From: Planctomycetota bacterium
GTDB lineage: Bacteria > Planctomycetota > MHYJ01 > WSZJ01 > JACPWG01
Direction of reading: 5' to 3'
DNA length: 37,664 nucleotides
Assembly (NCBI GenBank): GCA_016197205.1
Contig: JACPWG010000079.1
Span: forward strand, 1-37,664
Positions within the stretch are counted from its first letter, which is position 1; each line of letters begins with the position of its first letter. The notes beneath the pieces were generated by a model. It was not told the origin of the DNA. It saw only the letters and a program-made list of their open reading frames with translations, and ran no database searches. The translations under genes and the position numbers were made by a program. This document shows positions 22,191 to 30,825 of this stretch, in pieces.

Positions 22191-23894
22191 ATGAAAATCG
22201 CCCTCGCCCAGCTCGACCAGACCATCGGCGACCTCGAAGGTAACGCCGCCCGCATCCGCGCCGCCGCGGCACGCGCGCGCGCGGCCGGGGCCGACCTCCT
22301 GCTCACGCCCGAACTCTCCCTCCCGGGCTACCCTCCGCGCGACCTGCTGTTTCGCGAAGCCTTCGTGGACGCGAACCTCCGCGCGCTCGACGGCCTACGC
22401 GACGCGGCTGCAGGCATCACCCTCGTCGTCGGCTTTGCGGAGCGCAATCCCGGCCCGGGGCGGCCGCTCTTCAACGCAGGCGCCCTCCTCGAGGACGGAC
22501 GCCTCGCGGCGGTCTTCCGGAAGTCCCTCCTCCCGACGTACGACGTCTTCGACGAGGACCGGTACTTCGAGCCGTCGCAGGAAGTGCTCGTGCGCGCCGT
22601 GGCGGGCCACCGGGTGGGGTTCTCCATTTGCGAGGACATCTGGAACGACAAGGACTATTGGCGGAAGCCCCGGTACGCGGCCGATCCGATCGAGCGGCTG
22701 GTCCGCGCCGGGGCCGAGGTGCTCGTCAACATCTCCGCGTCCCCGTTTCAGCTCGGCAAGCAGGCCCTCCGCGCCGAGATGCTGGCCGCGACCGCCCGGA
22801 AGCACGCCGTCCCCGTCCTCTACGTGAACCTCGTCGGAGGGAACGACGACCTGGTCTTCGACGGGCGGAGCTACGCCTTCGATGCGACGGGGCGGCTCGC
22901 GGAGCAGGCCGCGTCCTTCGAAGAAGACCTGCGCGTCGTGGACCTGGCGAGGCTGAGTGCCGGGCCCGCGCCGCCGACGGCCGCCCCCGCTTCCTCGTTG
23001 TCGTCCGTGGCCGCGGCCGACGCCGAGCCGCGACTCCTTGACGCCCCGGACGGCATCGAGGCCGCGTACAAGGCCCTCGTGCTCGGGATCCGCGACTACG
23101 CGGCGAAGTGCGGCTTCCGGCGCGCCGTGCTCGGCCTGTCCGGCGGGATCGACTCGGCCCTCACCGCGGTCCTTGCGGCGCGCGCGCTCGGCCCGCGCGG
23201 TGTGCTCGGCGTCGCCATGCCCTCCCGCTTCTCCTCGGACCACAGCCTCTCGGACGCGCGCTCGATCGCGACGAACCTCGGCATCGACTTTCGGGTGATC
23301 CCCATCGAGGGCGTGCATGCGGCCTACCTGGACACGCTCGCGCCCGCCTTTCAGGGGCTCGCGCCGGACGTCACCGAGGAGAATCTGCAGGCCCGCATCC
23401 GCGGCGGCCTGCTCATGGCGCTTTCGAATAAGCTGAACGCGCTCCTGCTTTCGACCGGGAACAAGTCAGAGCTAGCGGCCGGGTACTGCACGCTCTACGG
23501 CGACATGTGCGGCGGGCTGGACTGCCTGGCCGACGTGCCGAAGACGCTCGTATACCAGCTCTCGGAGTGGATCAACCGCGACGGGGACGTGATCCCGCGC
23601 TCGTCGCTTTTGAAGGCGCCGAGCGCGGAGCTGCGGCCGAACCAAACGGACCAGGACACGCTGCCGCCCTACGACCTCCTGGATCGCGTGCTGCGACTCT
23701 ACGTCGAAGAGGAGCAGTCGGTCGAAGAGATCGTCGCGCGGGGCTTCGATCCGACGGTCGTGAAGGAGATCGCGCGGCGCGTGGACCTGGCCGAGTTCAA
23801 GCGTCGCCAGGCGCCGCCAGGGCTGAAGATCACCTCGCGCGCCTTCGGCGTCGGTCGCCGCGTCCCGATCGCGCAGCGGTGGCTGGGGCGGTAG
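22191..23894 (+). CDS. nadE: Glutamine-dependent NAD+ synthetase
   Basis: Amidates nicotinic acid adenine dinucleotide to NAD+ with ATP and glutamine, the last step of NAD synthesis. It is 567 residues and has two domains. The N-terminal glutaminase is nitrilase-type with the triad E41 (TPELSLPGYPPRD), K111 (FRKSLLPTYDVFDE) and C147 (SICEDIW). The synthetase domain has the PP-loop SGGIDS (317-322), PSRFSSDHSLSDA and STGNKSELAAGYCTLYGD. All key residues are intact, so the protein should be active. The transcript appears leaderless. The stop codon TAG (23892-23894) is also the left target-site duplication of a 123-bp mobile element, so insertion occurred exactly at the gene end without altering the protein. 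Confidence 0.97.
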   Translation: MKIALAQLDQTIGDLEGNAARIRAAAARARAAGADLLLTPELSLPGYPPRDLLFREAFVDANLRALDGLRDAAAGITLVVGFAERNPGPGRPLFNAGALLEDGRLAAVFRKSLLPTYDVFDEDRYFEPSQEVLVRAVAGHRVGFSICEDIWNDKDYWRKPRYAADPIERLVRAGAEVLVNISASPFQLGKQALRAEMLAATARKHAVPVLYVNLVGGNDDLVFDGRSYAFDATGRLAEQAASFEEDLRVVDLARLSAGPAPPTAAPASSLSSVAAADAEPRLLDAPDGIEAAYKALVLGIRDYAAKCGFRRAVLGLSGGIDSALTAVLAARALGPRGVLGVAMPSRFSSDHSLSDARSIATNLGIDFRVIPIEGVHAAYLDTLAPAFQGLAPDVTEENLQARIRGGLLMALSNKLNALLLSTGNKSELAAGYCTLYGDMCGGLDCLADVPKTLVYQLSEWINRDGDVIPRSSLLKAPSAELRPNQTDQDTLPPYDLLDRVLRLYVEEEQSVEEIVARGFDPTVVKEIARRVDLAEFKRRQAPPGLKITSRAFGVGRRVPIAQRWLGR

Positions 23895-24017
23895 GCGCCC
23901 GCGCAAAAATAACTGCGCAGATTCGGACCTCGAGGCTCCTGGGGGCGCGGCCCTCGGGGCCGCGCCCCCAGGCGTCGGTCGATCCGCGAAAACGCAAAGT
24001 AATTCTTGCGCTGGCGC
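23895..24017. mobile_element. 123-bp MITE-like element, copy 1
   Basis: A non-coding 123-bp element with terminal inverted repeats starting GCGCCCGCGCAA. The left end pairs with the right end at 17 of the first 20 positions, against 18 of 20 in the other copy. It is flanked by a 3-bp direct duplication, TAG at 23892-23894 and TAG at 24018-24020. The centre is a perfect 15-bp-arm palindrome at 23938-23972 with a 5-base loop (CTCGG). It matches copy 2 (30045-30167) at 116 of 123 positions with no gaps. No ORF is present, so mobilisation must be in trans. It lies 21 bp before the start of the next gene. Confidence 0.85.
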
Positions 24018-24038
24018 TAGCGAACGGAGAGGGCTTCG

Positions 24039-25595
24039 ATGGCTTCCGACCGCCTTCGTCGAACCCACAGAGAGCCAGGGTGCCTCGCCCTGCTCCTGAG
24101 TCTCCCTCTGCTCGGACTGGGGTTCCTGGCGCTCTGTGATCTCAGCGCGTGGGGAGACCTGCCCCACGTCAAGGCGTTTCTCCTCGGGCTCGGGCTGCTG
24201 CTTCTCGGCGTCGTGGTCCGCGTGACGACGCGCGATCGCGCATCCGCTTGGCTGCTGCTGGGCCTGGGCTGCGCCTTCGTCTTCCTGGGTGAGGTCATCC
24301 GCGAACACTGGAGAGGAAAATCGGCGCTCGAAACCAGGCTCTTCCTGTTTGGGTTCGGAAGCGTTGCCCTGGGCGCCTCGCTCCTCCGGTTCTCCCCATG
24401 GCTCGCGCTGTGGAGAACGGGCGTGGTCCTGGACCGGAGGAAGCGCACGGCCGTTACCTGGTCGGGCTTGTTGTTCCCGTTTCGCAGCCGGAGCCAGGAC
24501 CTCGCGCCCTCCGCGACGATCGCGCTGTCGGGTCCGGACAAGGAGGGGCTGTTCCTCATCTCGGTGGCCTCCCCGGGCCGCTCGACCGATTGGTGCAGGC
24601 TGCCTGGGGCTTCCGATGCGCGCGTCGAGGCGGAGCGCGTGGCCGCCTTTCTGGGGCTGCCGCTCCGGGACACGACCCAGGGACTCGACGTCACGCGTCC
24701 CCCCGACCGGCTCAACGAGTCGTTCCGGGACCGGTTCCGTCGCGCACGCGGGCGGGTCGAGATCCCGGAGACGCCGCCGGGGATCGGTCGGTGGAGCCAG
24801 GTCGGCGACCGGCGCCTCGAACTCCACACGCCCCCCCTGGGGATCTCTCCCGCGTTGCTCACCCGGCTCTGGTGGGGCACGGTTTTTCCGGTTGCGCTCG
24901 TGTGCGTCGCGCCCTTCGTCCTTGCTTCCGCCGCGCCGTCGTGGAGCCGCTGGTTGGGGTGGTCCCTCGGAACGGCCGGTGTGCCCTACGTCCTCGTCCT
25001 GCTCACCAGTCTTGGTCCCCGTGCGCGCAGTCGCACGCGCGTGGTCGTCACTCCCGAGCGATTGCGCCTGGAGCGCCCCGGGCTCTTCGGCCGATCCGTG
25101 CAGGAATTTCCGATCGCCGAGATCGAAGAGGTCAGCCTCCTCGACGCCATGAATCTCGCGCCCGGCGAGGGCCGAGGACACGAAAGCTCGACGAGCCCCG
25201 GGGACATGCCGCCCACCGGGTCCTGGTCTTGGTGGCGTTCGCCGGCGGCCGGGGGGTGGGCGCCCCTGTTGCTCCTCGTGCCGTTCCCCTTCAACGTGCT
25301 GGTGTGGCTCCCGGTGGGCATCGTGGTGTTCGTCGTCGCCCAGGTCTTCCTTCCCGCCGCCCGGCAGTTCCCGCTTCCGAAGGCCTGGAGGCAAGCCCTC
25401 GAGGAGCGCTGGCTCGACCTGGTCCGACTCTGCCGACGCATGACGCTCACCGACTCGGAACCGAGGTCGCACGCCGTGATCCAGGTCCGCGGCGACCGAC
25501 GCTGGGCGCGGTTCGGCGGCGACCTGCGCGTGGAAGAGGCGCGGTGGATTCATGCGCACATGATTCGAATCCTGACTTCCGAGGACGGGGCGTGA
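24039..25595 (+). CDS. Multi-pass membrane protein with PH-like domain
   Basis: A 518-residue protein of unknown function. Four hydrophobic helices lie near the N-terminus (about 14-35, 45-63, 70-88 and 103-120). A soluble region of ~150 residues follows, then two more helices around 275-320. A segment RTRVVVTPERLRLERPG, then FPIAEIEEVSLL, resembles a bacterial PH-like domain. A further hydrophobic stretch lies near 405-440 (LLLLVPFPFNVLVWLPVGIV), and the C-terminus is soluble. GGAGAGGG precedes ATG 24039, so unlike its neighbours it has a normal ribosome site. It sits 21 bp downstream of a MITE-like element, which may have separated it from nadE. Confidence 0.7.
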   Translation: MASDRLRRTHREPGCLALLLSLPLLGLGFLALCDLSAWGDLPHVKAFLLGLGLLLLGVVVRVTTRDRASAWLLLGLGCAFVFLGEVIREHWRGKSALETRLFLFGFGSVALGASLLRFSPWLALWRTGVVLDRRKRTAVTWSGLLFPFRSRSQDLAPSATIALSGPDKEGLFLISVASPGRSTDWCRLPGASDARVEAERVAAFLGLPLRDTTQGLDVTRPPDRLNESFRDRFRRARGRVEIPETPPGIGRWSQVGDRRLELHTPPLGISPALLTRLWWGTVFPVALVCVAPFVLASAAPSWSRWLGWSLGTAGVPYVLVLLTSLGPRARSRTRVVVTPERLRLERPGLFGRSVQEFPIAEIEEVSLLDAMNLAPGEGRGHESSTSPGDMPPTGSWSWWRSPAAGGWAPLLLLVPFPFNVLVWLPVGIVVFVVAQVFLPAARQFPLPKAWRQALEERWLDLVRLCRRMTLTDSEPRSHAVIQVRGDRRWARFGGDLRVEEARWIHAHMIRILTSEDGA

Positions 25596-25678
25596 CGGAC
25601 CGGGTTGAGCCGGTGGAGCGTGGTCCTTCACGCGAAGGTGCGTATCACCACCGAGGCAGGTTCCTTCGTCAGCGGGCT

Positions 25679-25707
25679 TTGGTTGCGGCCACAGGCCGTG
25701 GTAGGAT
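25679..25707 (+). promoter_or_regulatory. Promoter giving a leaderless receptor-kinase transcript
   Basis: TTGGTT (25679-25684), a 17-bp spacer and TAGGAT (25702-25707), then exactly 6 bp to ATG 25714. The A of ATG is the expected transcription start. No Shine-Dalgarno is present. Confidence 0.7.
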
Positions 25708-25713
25708 GTTGGC

Positions 25714-28700
25714 ATGGGCGATGCGAAGGATACGCGCTTCCTCTCGCTGCTCCAGGCCCGCGGGTGGATGGACCGCCGCGCGGTCGAGGAGTGCCGTGCC
25801 GTGCAACGGCAGGTCGAGGCCCTCGGCCTTCGCCAGGCCTTCGCCGACATCGCGGTCCAGAAGGGCTACCTAAGCGCCTCGCAGGCGGGCACGCTCCTCG
25901 CCGCCCTGGGGGAAGGGGGCCACCAGAAGATCCAGGGGTACGAGATCCTGGAGAAACTCGGCGAAGGGGCGATGGGAGCGGTCTACAAGGCGCGGCAGAC
26001 TTTCATGCAGCGCACGGTGGCGATCAAGGTGCTGCATCCGGGGCACGCCGCCGCGCCCCAGGCGCGCGAGCGCTTCCTGCGGGAGGCCCGCCTGCTCGCC
26101 TCCCTCAACCACCCGAACATCGTCCAGGCGCTTGACGCGGGCGAAAGTGCCGGGACGCTCTTCGTCGTCATGGAGTACGTCCCGAGCGAGTCTTTGCGCG
26201 CCCGCCTCCAACGCGAGGGCGGGCTCGAACCCGACGCGGCCCTCCGGATCGTCGCGCAGGTCGCCGCCGCTCTGGACCACGCGCACCGGCACAAGCTGGT
26301 CCACCGGGACGTGAAGCCGGAGAACATCCTGGTCGGCGCCGACGGCGGGGTCAAGCTCGCGGACCTGGGGCTCTCGAAGTCGATCGGCGAAGAGGACGGA
26401 GGGCTGACCCGGAGCGGGACGTCGATGGGCACCCCGCAATACATGTCGCCGGAGCAGATCGAGGATGCGCGCTCGGTCGACATTCGCAGCGACCTGTACG
26501 CCCTCGGGGTCGTGCTGTATGAAATGGTAGCGGGGACGAATCCCTGCCGCTGCGACAACGTGGCGGGGACGATCGCACGACACGTGATGGGGGACTGGGA
26601 GCCGCTCGCGGCGCGCATGCCCGGCCTGCCCGCGGGGCTGCTCGCCGTACACGGGCGGATGATGCGGTGCTCCCGGGACGAGCGCTACCCGACGCCCCGG
26701 GCCTTGCTGGACGACCTGGCCCGCCTCGAAGAGGGCCGTCCACTCGCCGGCCAGGAGTGCGCCGCGGCTCCGACGGGCCCGGCGCGCCCGGCCGTCGCAC
26801 CGCCGGAAGGTGGAGTCGGGGGTCGACCCAAGGACACGTCGAGAACGCACTCCCCGCCGGCCACGCGCTCGACTCGCCGGGGGACCGCACGCGTGCCGAC
26901 CGCGGCGGCGGCGCAGCACGCAGCCGCCCGGGCGGAGAGCGTGACCGGTGTTTCGGCAAGGCGGGTTGTCGGTCGTCGCCCGGCCCTCGCGCTCCTGCTC
27001 GCGGCGCCCTTCCTCGGCGTCGCGCTGTGGTGGCTCGCCGCTCGCCCGCCGTCGCAGGACGCCGGCGCGAGCAAGGCCGGCGCCCCTCCCAGCACCGTCG
27101 CCGGCGGCGGGACGCCCTCCCGCGACACGAGCCGCCCCGGCGGCCCCGCGCCCCGGGCCGACGCCCTGGCCGCCGTGCAGGCGCTCGCGAAAGACCCGGC
27201 CCGCGAGGAGGAGGCCCTGCGGCTCCTCGATGCCCTCCTTGCCCAAGACCTCCCTCCGCAGGAGGCCGCGGCGATGCGCGCGGAACACGAGGAACTCACC
27301 GCGCGCGTTCTCGCCCGCGTGTACGAACGCAGGTCGGAGCTGCACCGCGACGTCGAGACCTTCTTGCAGGCCGGGACCCCGCGGGCCGCGCTCGAGCGGG
27401 TCGACGGCGCGAGCCATGAATTCACCGCCATGGAATGGCTCCGTGCCTGCGCCGAAATGCGGGAGGGCATTCGGTCGAGCACGGCGACCCGCGTATCGGC
27501 CCTGGTCGCGGCCGTGAGGGCCGCCGCCGGCCGCCCCCCGGCCGAACGGTCCTCCGCGCTCGAGGCGCTTCGCGCTTTCCTCGAGGCGGCGCGCGGCGTG
27601 TTCGAGCCCGACGCCGAGACACGGCTGCTGCTGGAGGAGGCACCCGCCGAACCCGCGGCTTCGACTTCGTCTCCGCCGGGACCGGCGACGACGCCCACGC
27701 CCCCAGCCGCGCCCGCAACGGCCGGAGCCGCCGCGCAAATCGCCCAGCCCCCCCTTGACCGTTTCGTCCGGCTCGTGTCCGAGCACCTGCTCGTCCGCCG
27801 CTACGCGGACTTCGTCCGCGAGGCCGACCTGCTCCTCGCCGGCCCTGTCGGACCCGCGGACGCCGCGTTGATCCGCGTGACGCGGGACGCCGCGGCCAAG
27901 GCCCCGGACCTACTCGCCCGCGCGGCGAACATGGTCCGCGAGCAGGCGTTCCGCTCCCCCCTGTTCCGCGACGGCCGGCGCCTCGAGGTCGTGGCCGCGA
28001 AGGGCGTCCCGCATTTCCGGGAGGCCGGCGCGCTCGTCCCCGTCGATGCGGCCGCGCTCTCCGCGCCCGAACTCGCACGCCTCTGGGAGGACCACGGCGA
28101 CGCCCCGAGCGACGAGCTGAAGCTCCTCGCCTCGCTCGATTCCTCCTTCGACTTCACCGAGTGGCTCGACGACGCCTGGTGCGCCTTCGCCGTCGACACG
28201 TCAAAAAAAACTTCCGTAACCTGGGACGAAGAGGAGCGACGCTGCGGCCGCCGGTCCGTCCGGCTCGTCACCGACTCGGACACGGCCACCGTGCTGGTCT
28301 GCCCCGCCACGCGCAACGCGGACTGGGACCTGTCCGGCTCGGAGTTCCTGCGCGTGCAGCTCCGGGCGGCGCAGCCCCGGGGCGCCGGCCGGCAGGGCGC
28401 CGTCCCGACGGTGGCGCTTCGAAGCCGCCAGGGGGGCTACGTGCTGCTCACGCCGGACCGCGACCTCCTCTTGCACGACGGGTCCTGGGCGGAGCTCGCT
28501 TGCCCGCTCCGGGGGGGCGCCGGGTGGACGCGGCAGGAAATCGTCCCGCTCGCCGGCGGCCGTGTCGACTGGTTCGAGTTCCTCTTCGATCCGTCGGGCG
28601 ACGGGTTCGAAGTCTGGGTCGACGGCTGTCGCTTCGATCCGGCGCCGCCGTCCGTCCTGCTGTCGAGCGCGTACCGCCCGGACCTGAGCCTCCGCGAGGT

Positions 28701-30018
28701 CCGGATGGAGCCCGCCTTTCCGCGCTACGACGTGGCTTGGGTGGGCGGCGTGCCGAAGCTGCAGGGGGCGGCGAATCCGGCGCGTGCGCCTGTGACCGGG
28801 GCGCCGGTGCGCTTCACCGCGACCGTGGCGAATGTCGGCCCGGTCGACAGCGCGGCGACCACCTGGCGCTGGTCGTTCCCGGAGGGGAAGGTCCTTGCGC
28901 AGGACCGCTTGCCCGCGCTCGCCCCCGGGGCCTCGGCGACCTTCAGCGTCACCCTCCGGTGGCCCGCGAAACCGCACGAGTCGCGCTTCCGCGTCGAGGT
29001 CGATCCGGAAAACCGCCTGCGGGAGCTCGGCAAGTCGAACAACACCGTCCTCAGCCGGCTTTCGGCCCTGTCGGTGCGGCTCTACCTCAAGCATCGCGCC
29101 CTCGAGAAGGTCCCGGTCACGCGGTCGGTCTTCGGCTCCCCGGACCTCGTCGACCATGTGCGCGGGCAGCTCGGTCTGCTCGACGCCATCGTCTCGGGCG
29201 TGGCAGGCACCGGCGCCCTGGCCGACTTCCCGCGCGGCCTCCGGCTCGACCGCGTGTCGGAGTGGGAAGCCGGGGGCAGGCCGCCGCCGGACGCGGAGGC
29301 GGACGTGGTGCTCTACGTGGACCGGACGCTCGCCGAATCGCTCTACGCGTCGCCGGGTTATCCGAGCCGCGCGATCCAGCGCGCGCTCCTGACGGACACG
29401 GAGCGGTCGCTCGGGCTGGGGCTGGTGCCCCTCGCCTGGCTCAACGTGGAGGGCAAGGCGAACGAGGTGAACGGCGCGGCCTATGACGCCACCGCGGGTC
29501 GGGCGGACCTGGTGGGCGGCCTGGACGCGCTGAGCGCGATGCCGTGGGGATGGCTCTCCCCGTTTCACGTCCAGGTCCTGGCCGCGCGCGCGCAGAGTCG
29601 ATCCGGCTACCGGGGGGAGTACCTGTTCGCGCTTCCGGAGCGTGTGACGCTCGTGCCGCAGGACGCGGCCGGGCACCCGCTCGAGGGCGCGACGCTCACG
29701 TTCTTCCAGGCCGCGCGCGGGCGGATCGACGCGACGCCGGAATTCACGGCGAAGGCCGACAAGGCGGGCCTCGTCCGGCTGCCGCTGCGCGAGGCGCCGG
29801 CCTTCCGTACGGAGACGGGCGTGCCCTTCGGGCCGAACCCCTTCGGCAAGCTCAGCCTCGAGGAAGGGAACGGCCTCTTCCTCGCGCGGGTGACGCACGG
29901 GCGGTCGACGAAGGACGTGTTTCTGGACGTGACCGCGCTGAACGTGGCATGGCTGTCAGGCTCACGGAAGACGGCGTCGCTCCCGCTCGCCACCGGGATG
30001 GAGTGCCCGCACAAGTAG
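25714..30018 (+). CDS. Receptor-like Ser/Thr protein kinase with large extracytoplasmic region
   Basis: A 1434-residue protein. A short GspE-N-like helical module (about 8-66) precedes the kinase domain from 76: GEGAMGAVYKA, K105 in VAIKVL, HRDVKPENIL (197-206), DLG at 217-219 instead of DFG, and SPEQ near 245-248. The catalytic Lys, Asp199 and Asn204 are intact, so activity is plausible. A Pro/Thr-rich linker leads to one transmembrane helix (about 423-443). Outside the membrane are helical repeats, a beta-rich region, a CARDB-like immunoglobulin fold (PVRFTATVANVG, then PGASATFSVTLRWP) and an unrecognised C-terminal region. It is probably an envelope sensor kinase with unknown ligand. A MITE-like element lies 26 bp after the stop. 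Confidence 0.92.
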   Translation: MGDAKDTRFLSLLQARGWMDRRAVEECRAVQRQVEALGLRQAFADIAVQKGYLSASQAGTLLAALGEGGHQKIQGYEILEKLGEGAMGAVYKARQTFMQRTVAIKVLHPGHAAAPQARERFLREARLLASLNHPNIVQALDAGESAGTLFVVMEYVPSESLRARLQREGGLEPDAALRIVAQVAAALDHAHRHKLVHRDVKPENILVGADGGVKLADLGLSKSIGEEDGGLTRSGTSMGTPQYMSPEQIEDARSVDIRSDLYALGVVLYEMVAGTNPCRCDNVAGTIARHVMGDWEPLAARMPGLPAGLLAVHGRMMRCSRDERYPTPRALLDDLARLEEGRPLAGQECAAAPTGPARPAVAPPEGGVGGRPKDTSRTHSPPATRSTRRGTARVPTAAAAQHAAARAESVTGVSARRVVGRRPALALLLAAPFLGVALWWLAARPPSQDAGASKAGAPPSTVAGGGTPSRDTSRPGGPAPRADALAAVQALAKDPAREEEALRLLDALLAQDLPPQEAAAMRAEHEELTARVLARVYERRSELHRDVETFLQAGTPRAALERVDGASHEFTAMEWLRACAEMREGIRSSTATRVSALVAAVRAAAGRPPAERSSALEALRAFLEAARGVFEPDAETRLLLEEAPAEPAASTSSPPGPATTPTPPAAPATAGAAAQIAQPPLDRFVRLVSEHLLVRRYADFVREADLLLAGPVGPADAALIRVTRDAAAKAPDLLARAANMVREQAFRSPLFRDGRRLEVVAAKGVPHFREAGALVPVDAAALSAPELARLWEDHGDAPSDELKLLASLDSSFDFTEWLDDAWCAFAVDTSKKTSVTWDEEERRCGRRSVRLVTDSDTATVLVCPATRNADWDLSGSEFLRVQLRAAQPRGAGRQGAVPTVALRSRQGGYVLLTPDRDLLLHDGSWAELACPLRGGAGWTRQEIVPLAGGRVDWFEFLFDPSGDGFEVWVDGCRFDPAPPSVLLSSAYRPDLSLREVRMEPAFPRYDVAWVGGVPKLQGAANPARAPVTGAPVRFTATVANVGPVDSAATTWRWSFPEGKVLAQDRLPALAPGASATFSVTLRWPAKPHESRFRVEVDPENRLRELGKSNNTVLSRLSALSVRLYLKHRALEKVPVTRSVFGSPDLVDHVRGQLGLLDAIVSGVAGTGALADFPRGLRLDRVSEWEAGGRPPPDAEADVVLYVDRTLAESLYASPGYPSRAIQRALLTDTERSLGLGLVPLAWLNVEGKANEVNGAAYDATAGRADLVGGLDALSAMPWGWLSPFHVQVLAARAQSRSGYRGEYLFALPERVTLVPQDAAGHPLEGATLTFFQAARGRIDATPEFTAKADKAGLVRLPLREAPAFRTETGVPFGPNPFGKLSLEEGNGLFLARVTHGRSTKDVFLDVTALNVAWLSGSRKTASLPLATGMECPHK

Positions 30019-30044
30019 GGGGAAGGCCGGGGAGGCGGTGGTTT

Positions 30045-30167
30045 GCGCCCGCGCAAAAATAACTGCGCAAATTCGGACCTCGAGGCTCCTGGGGGCGCGG
30101 CCCTCTGGGCCGCGCCCCCAGGCATCGGTCGATCCACGAAAATGTAAAGTAATTCTTGCGCGGGCGC
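30045..30167. mobile_element. 123-bp MITE-like element, copy 2
   Basis: Same length and ends as copy 1, seven substitutions apart. It is flanked by TTT at 30042-30044 and TTT at 30168-30170. Terminal repeats of 20 bp match at 18 positions. The 15-bp arms of the central palindrome (30088-30122) are identical to copy 1, and only the loop differs (CTCTG against CTCGG). Confidence 0.85.
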
Positions 30168-30206
30168 TTTCACACGGAACGTGACGAGGGGCGGAGCTTG
30201 TCTTGT

Positions 30207-30788
30207 CTACCGTTTTGCGGGTTGAGGCGGGTGCGCCGCCTGCCACTCCTCCGCCAGCAGTCCGTACAGGACCAGGTCGAGGTATCGCTCCCGCAGCCGC
30301 GCCGCTTCCCGGCGGAGACCCTCCTCGCGGAAGCCCAGCCGCTCGGCTACCGCTCGACTCGGGTCGTTCCCCAACGCGCACTCGAGCTCGAGGCGGTGGA
30401 GACCCAACTCCAGGAAGGCGTACCGCACCAGCGCCTCGCACCCCCGCGTGGCCAGGCCGCGTCTCCGAAAGCGCGCCCCGAGCCAGTAGGCGAGCCCCGC
30501 TCGCCGGTTCTTCCTGTTGATCCCGTAGAGCGAGAGGACGCCGGCCAGCCCTTCCGGGACGCGCACGCCGACCACCATGCCCGCCCCGTGCGTGAAAAGC
30601 GCCCGCGAGTGGCCAATGAACCGGGCCGTGTCCTCCGCCGTGCGGTTCTCGTCCACCCAGGGCAGCCAGGCCTCGAGCGACGCGCGGTTCGCCTCGGTCA
30701 ACGCGAACAGCTCGGCGACGTCGGCCTCCGCCAGGAGGCGGAGCTCCTCGCCCTCGCCGAGCCCGAACCTCGGCCCCGTGTCGTCCAT
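30207..30788 (-). CDS. GNAT-family N-acetyltransferase (RimJ/RimL-like)
   Basis: A 193-residue cytoplasmic acetyltransferase of the Acetyltransf_3 type. It has the N-terminal ELRLLAEADVAELFALTEAN pattern and LPWVDENRT of the RimL group, an acetyl-CoA-binding motif RFRRRGLATRG after strand 4, and a C-terminal NDPSRAVAERLGFREEG typical of ribosomal-protein acetyltransferases. The actual substrate (protein N-terminus, tRNA-linked or small molecule) cannot be read from sequence. GAGAGGAA precedes ATG 30788. It starts 37 bp after the stop of the FGE-like gene on the same strand and is probably co-transcribed with it. Confidence 0.9.
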   Translation of the reverse strand: MDDTGPRFGLGEGEELRLLAEADVAELFALTEANRASLEAWLPWVDENRTAEDTARFIGHSRALFTHGAGMVVGVRVPEGLAGVLSLYGINRKNRRAGLAYWLGARFRRRGLATRGCEALVRYAFLELGLHRLELECALGNDPSRAVAERLGFREEGLRREAARLRERYLDLVLYGLLAEEWQAAHPPQPAKR

Positions 30789-30825
30789 GGTGGGGTTCCT
30801 CTCTCGAACGTTCCCTCCGGGCCGG

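Noticed and set aside
23938..23972. Rho-independent terminator after nadE
   Set aside because: The hairpin is strong but has no following T-tract, and the same structure is the core of a transposed element present elsewhere.
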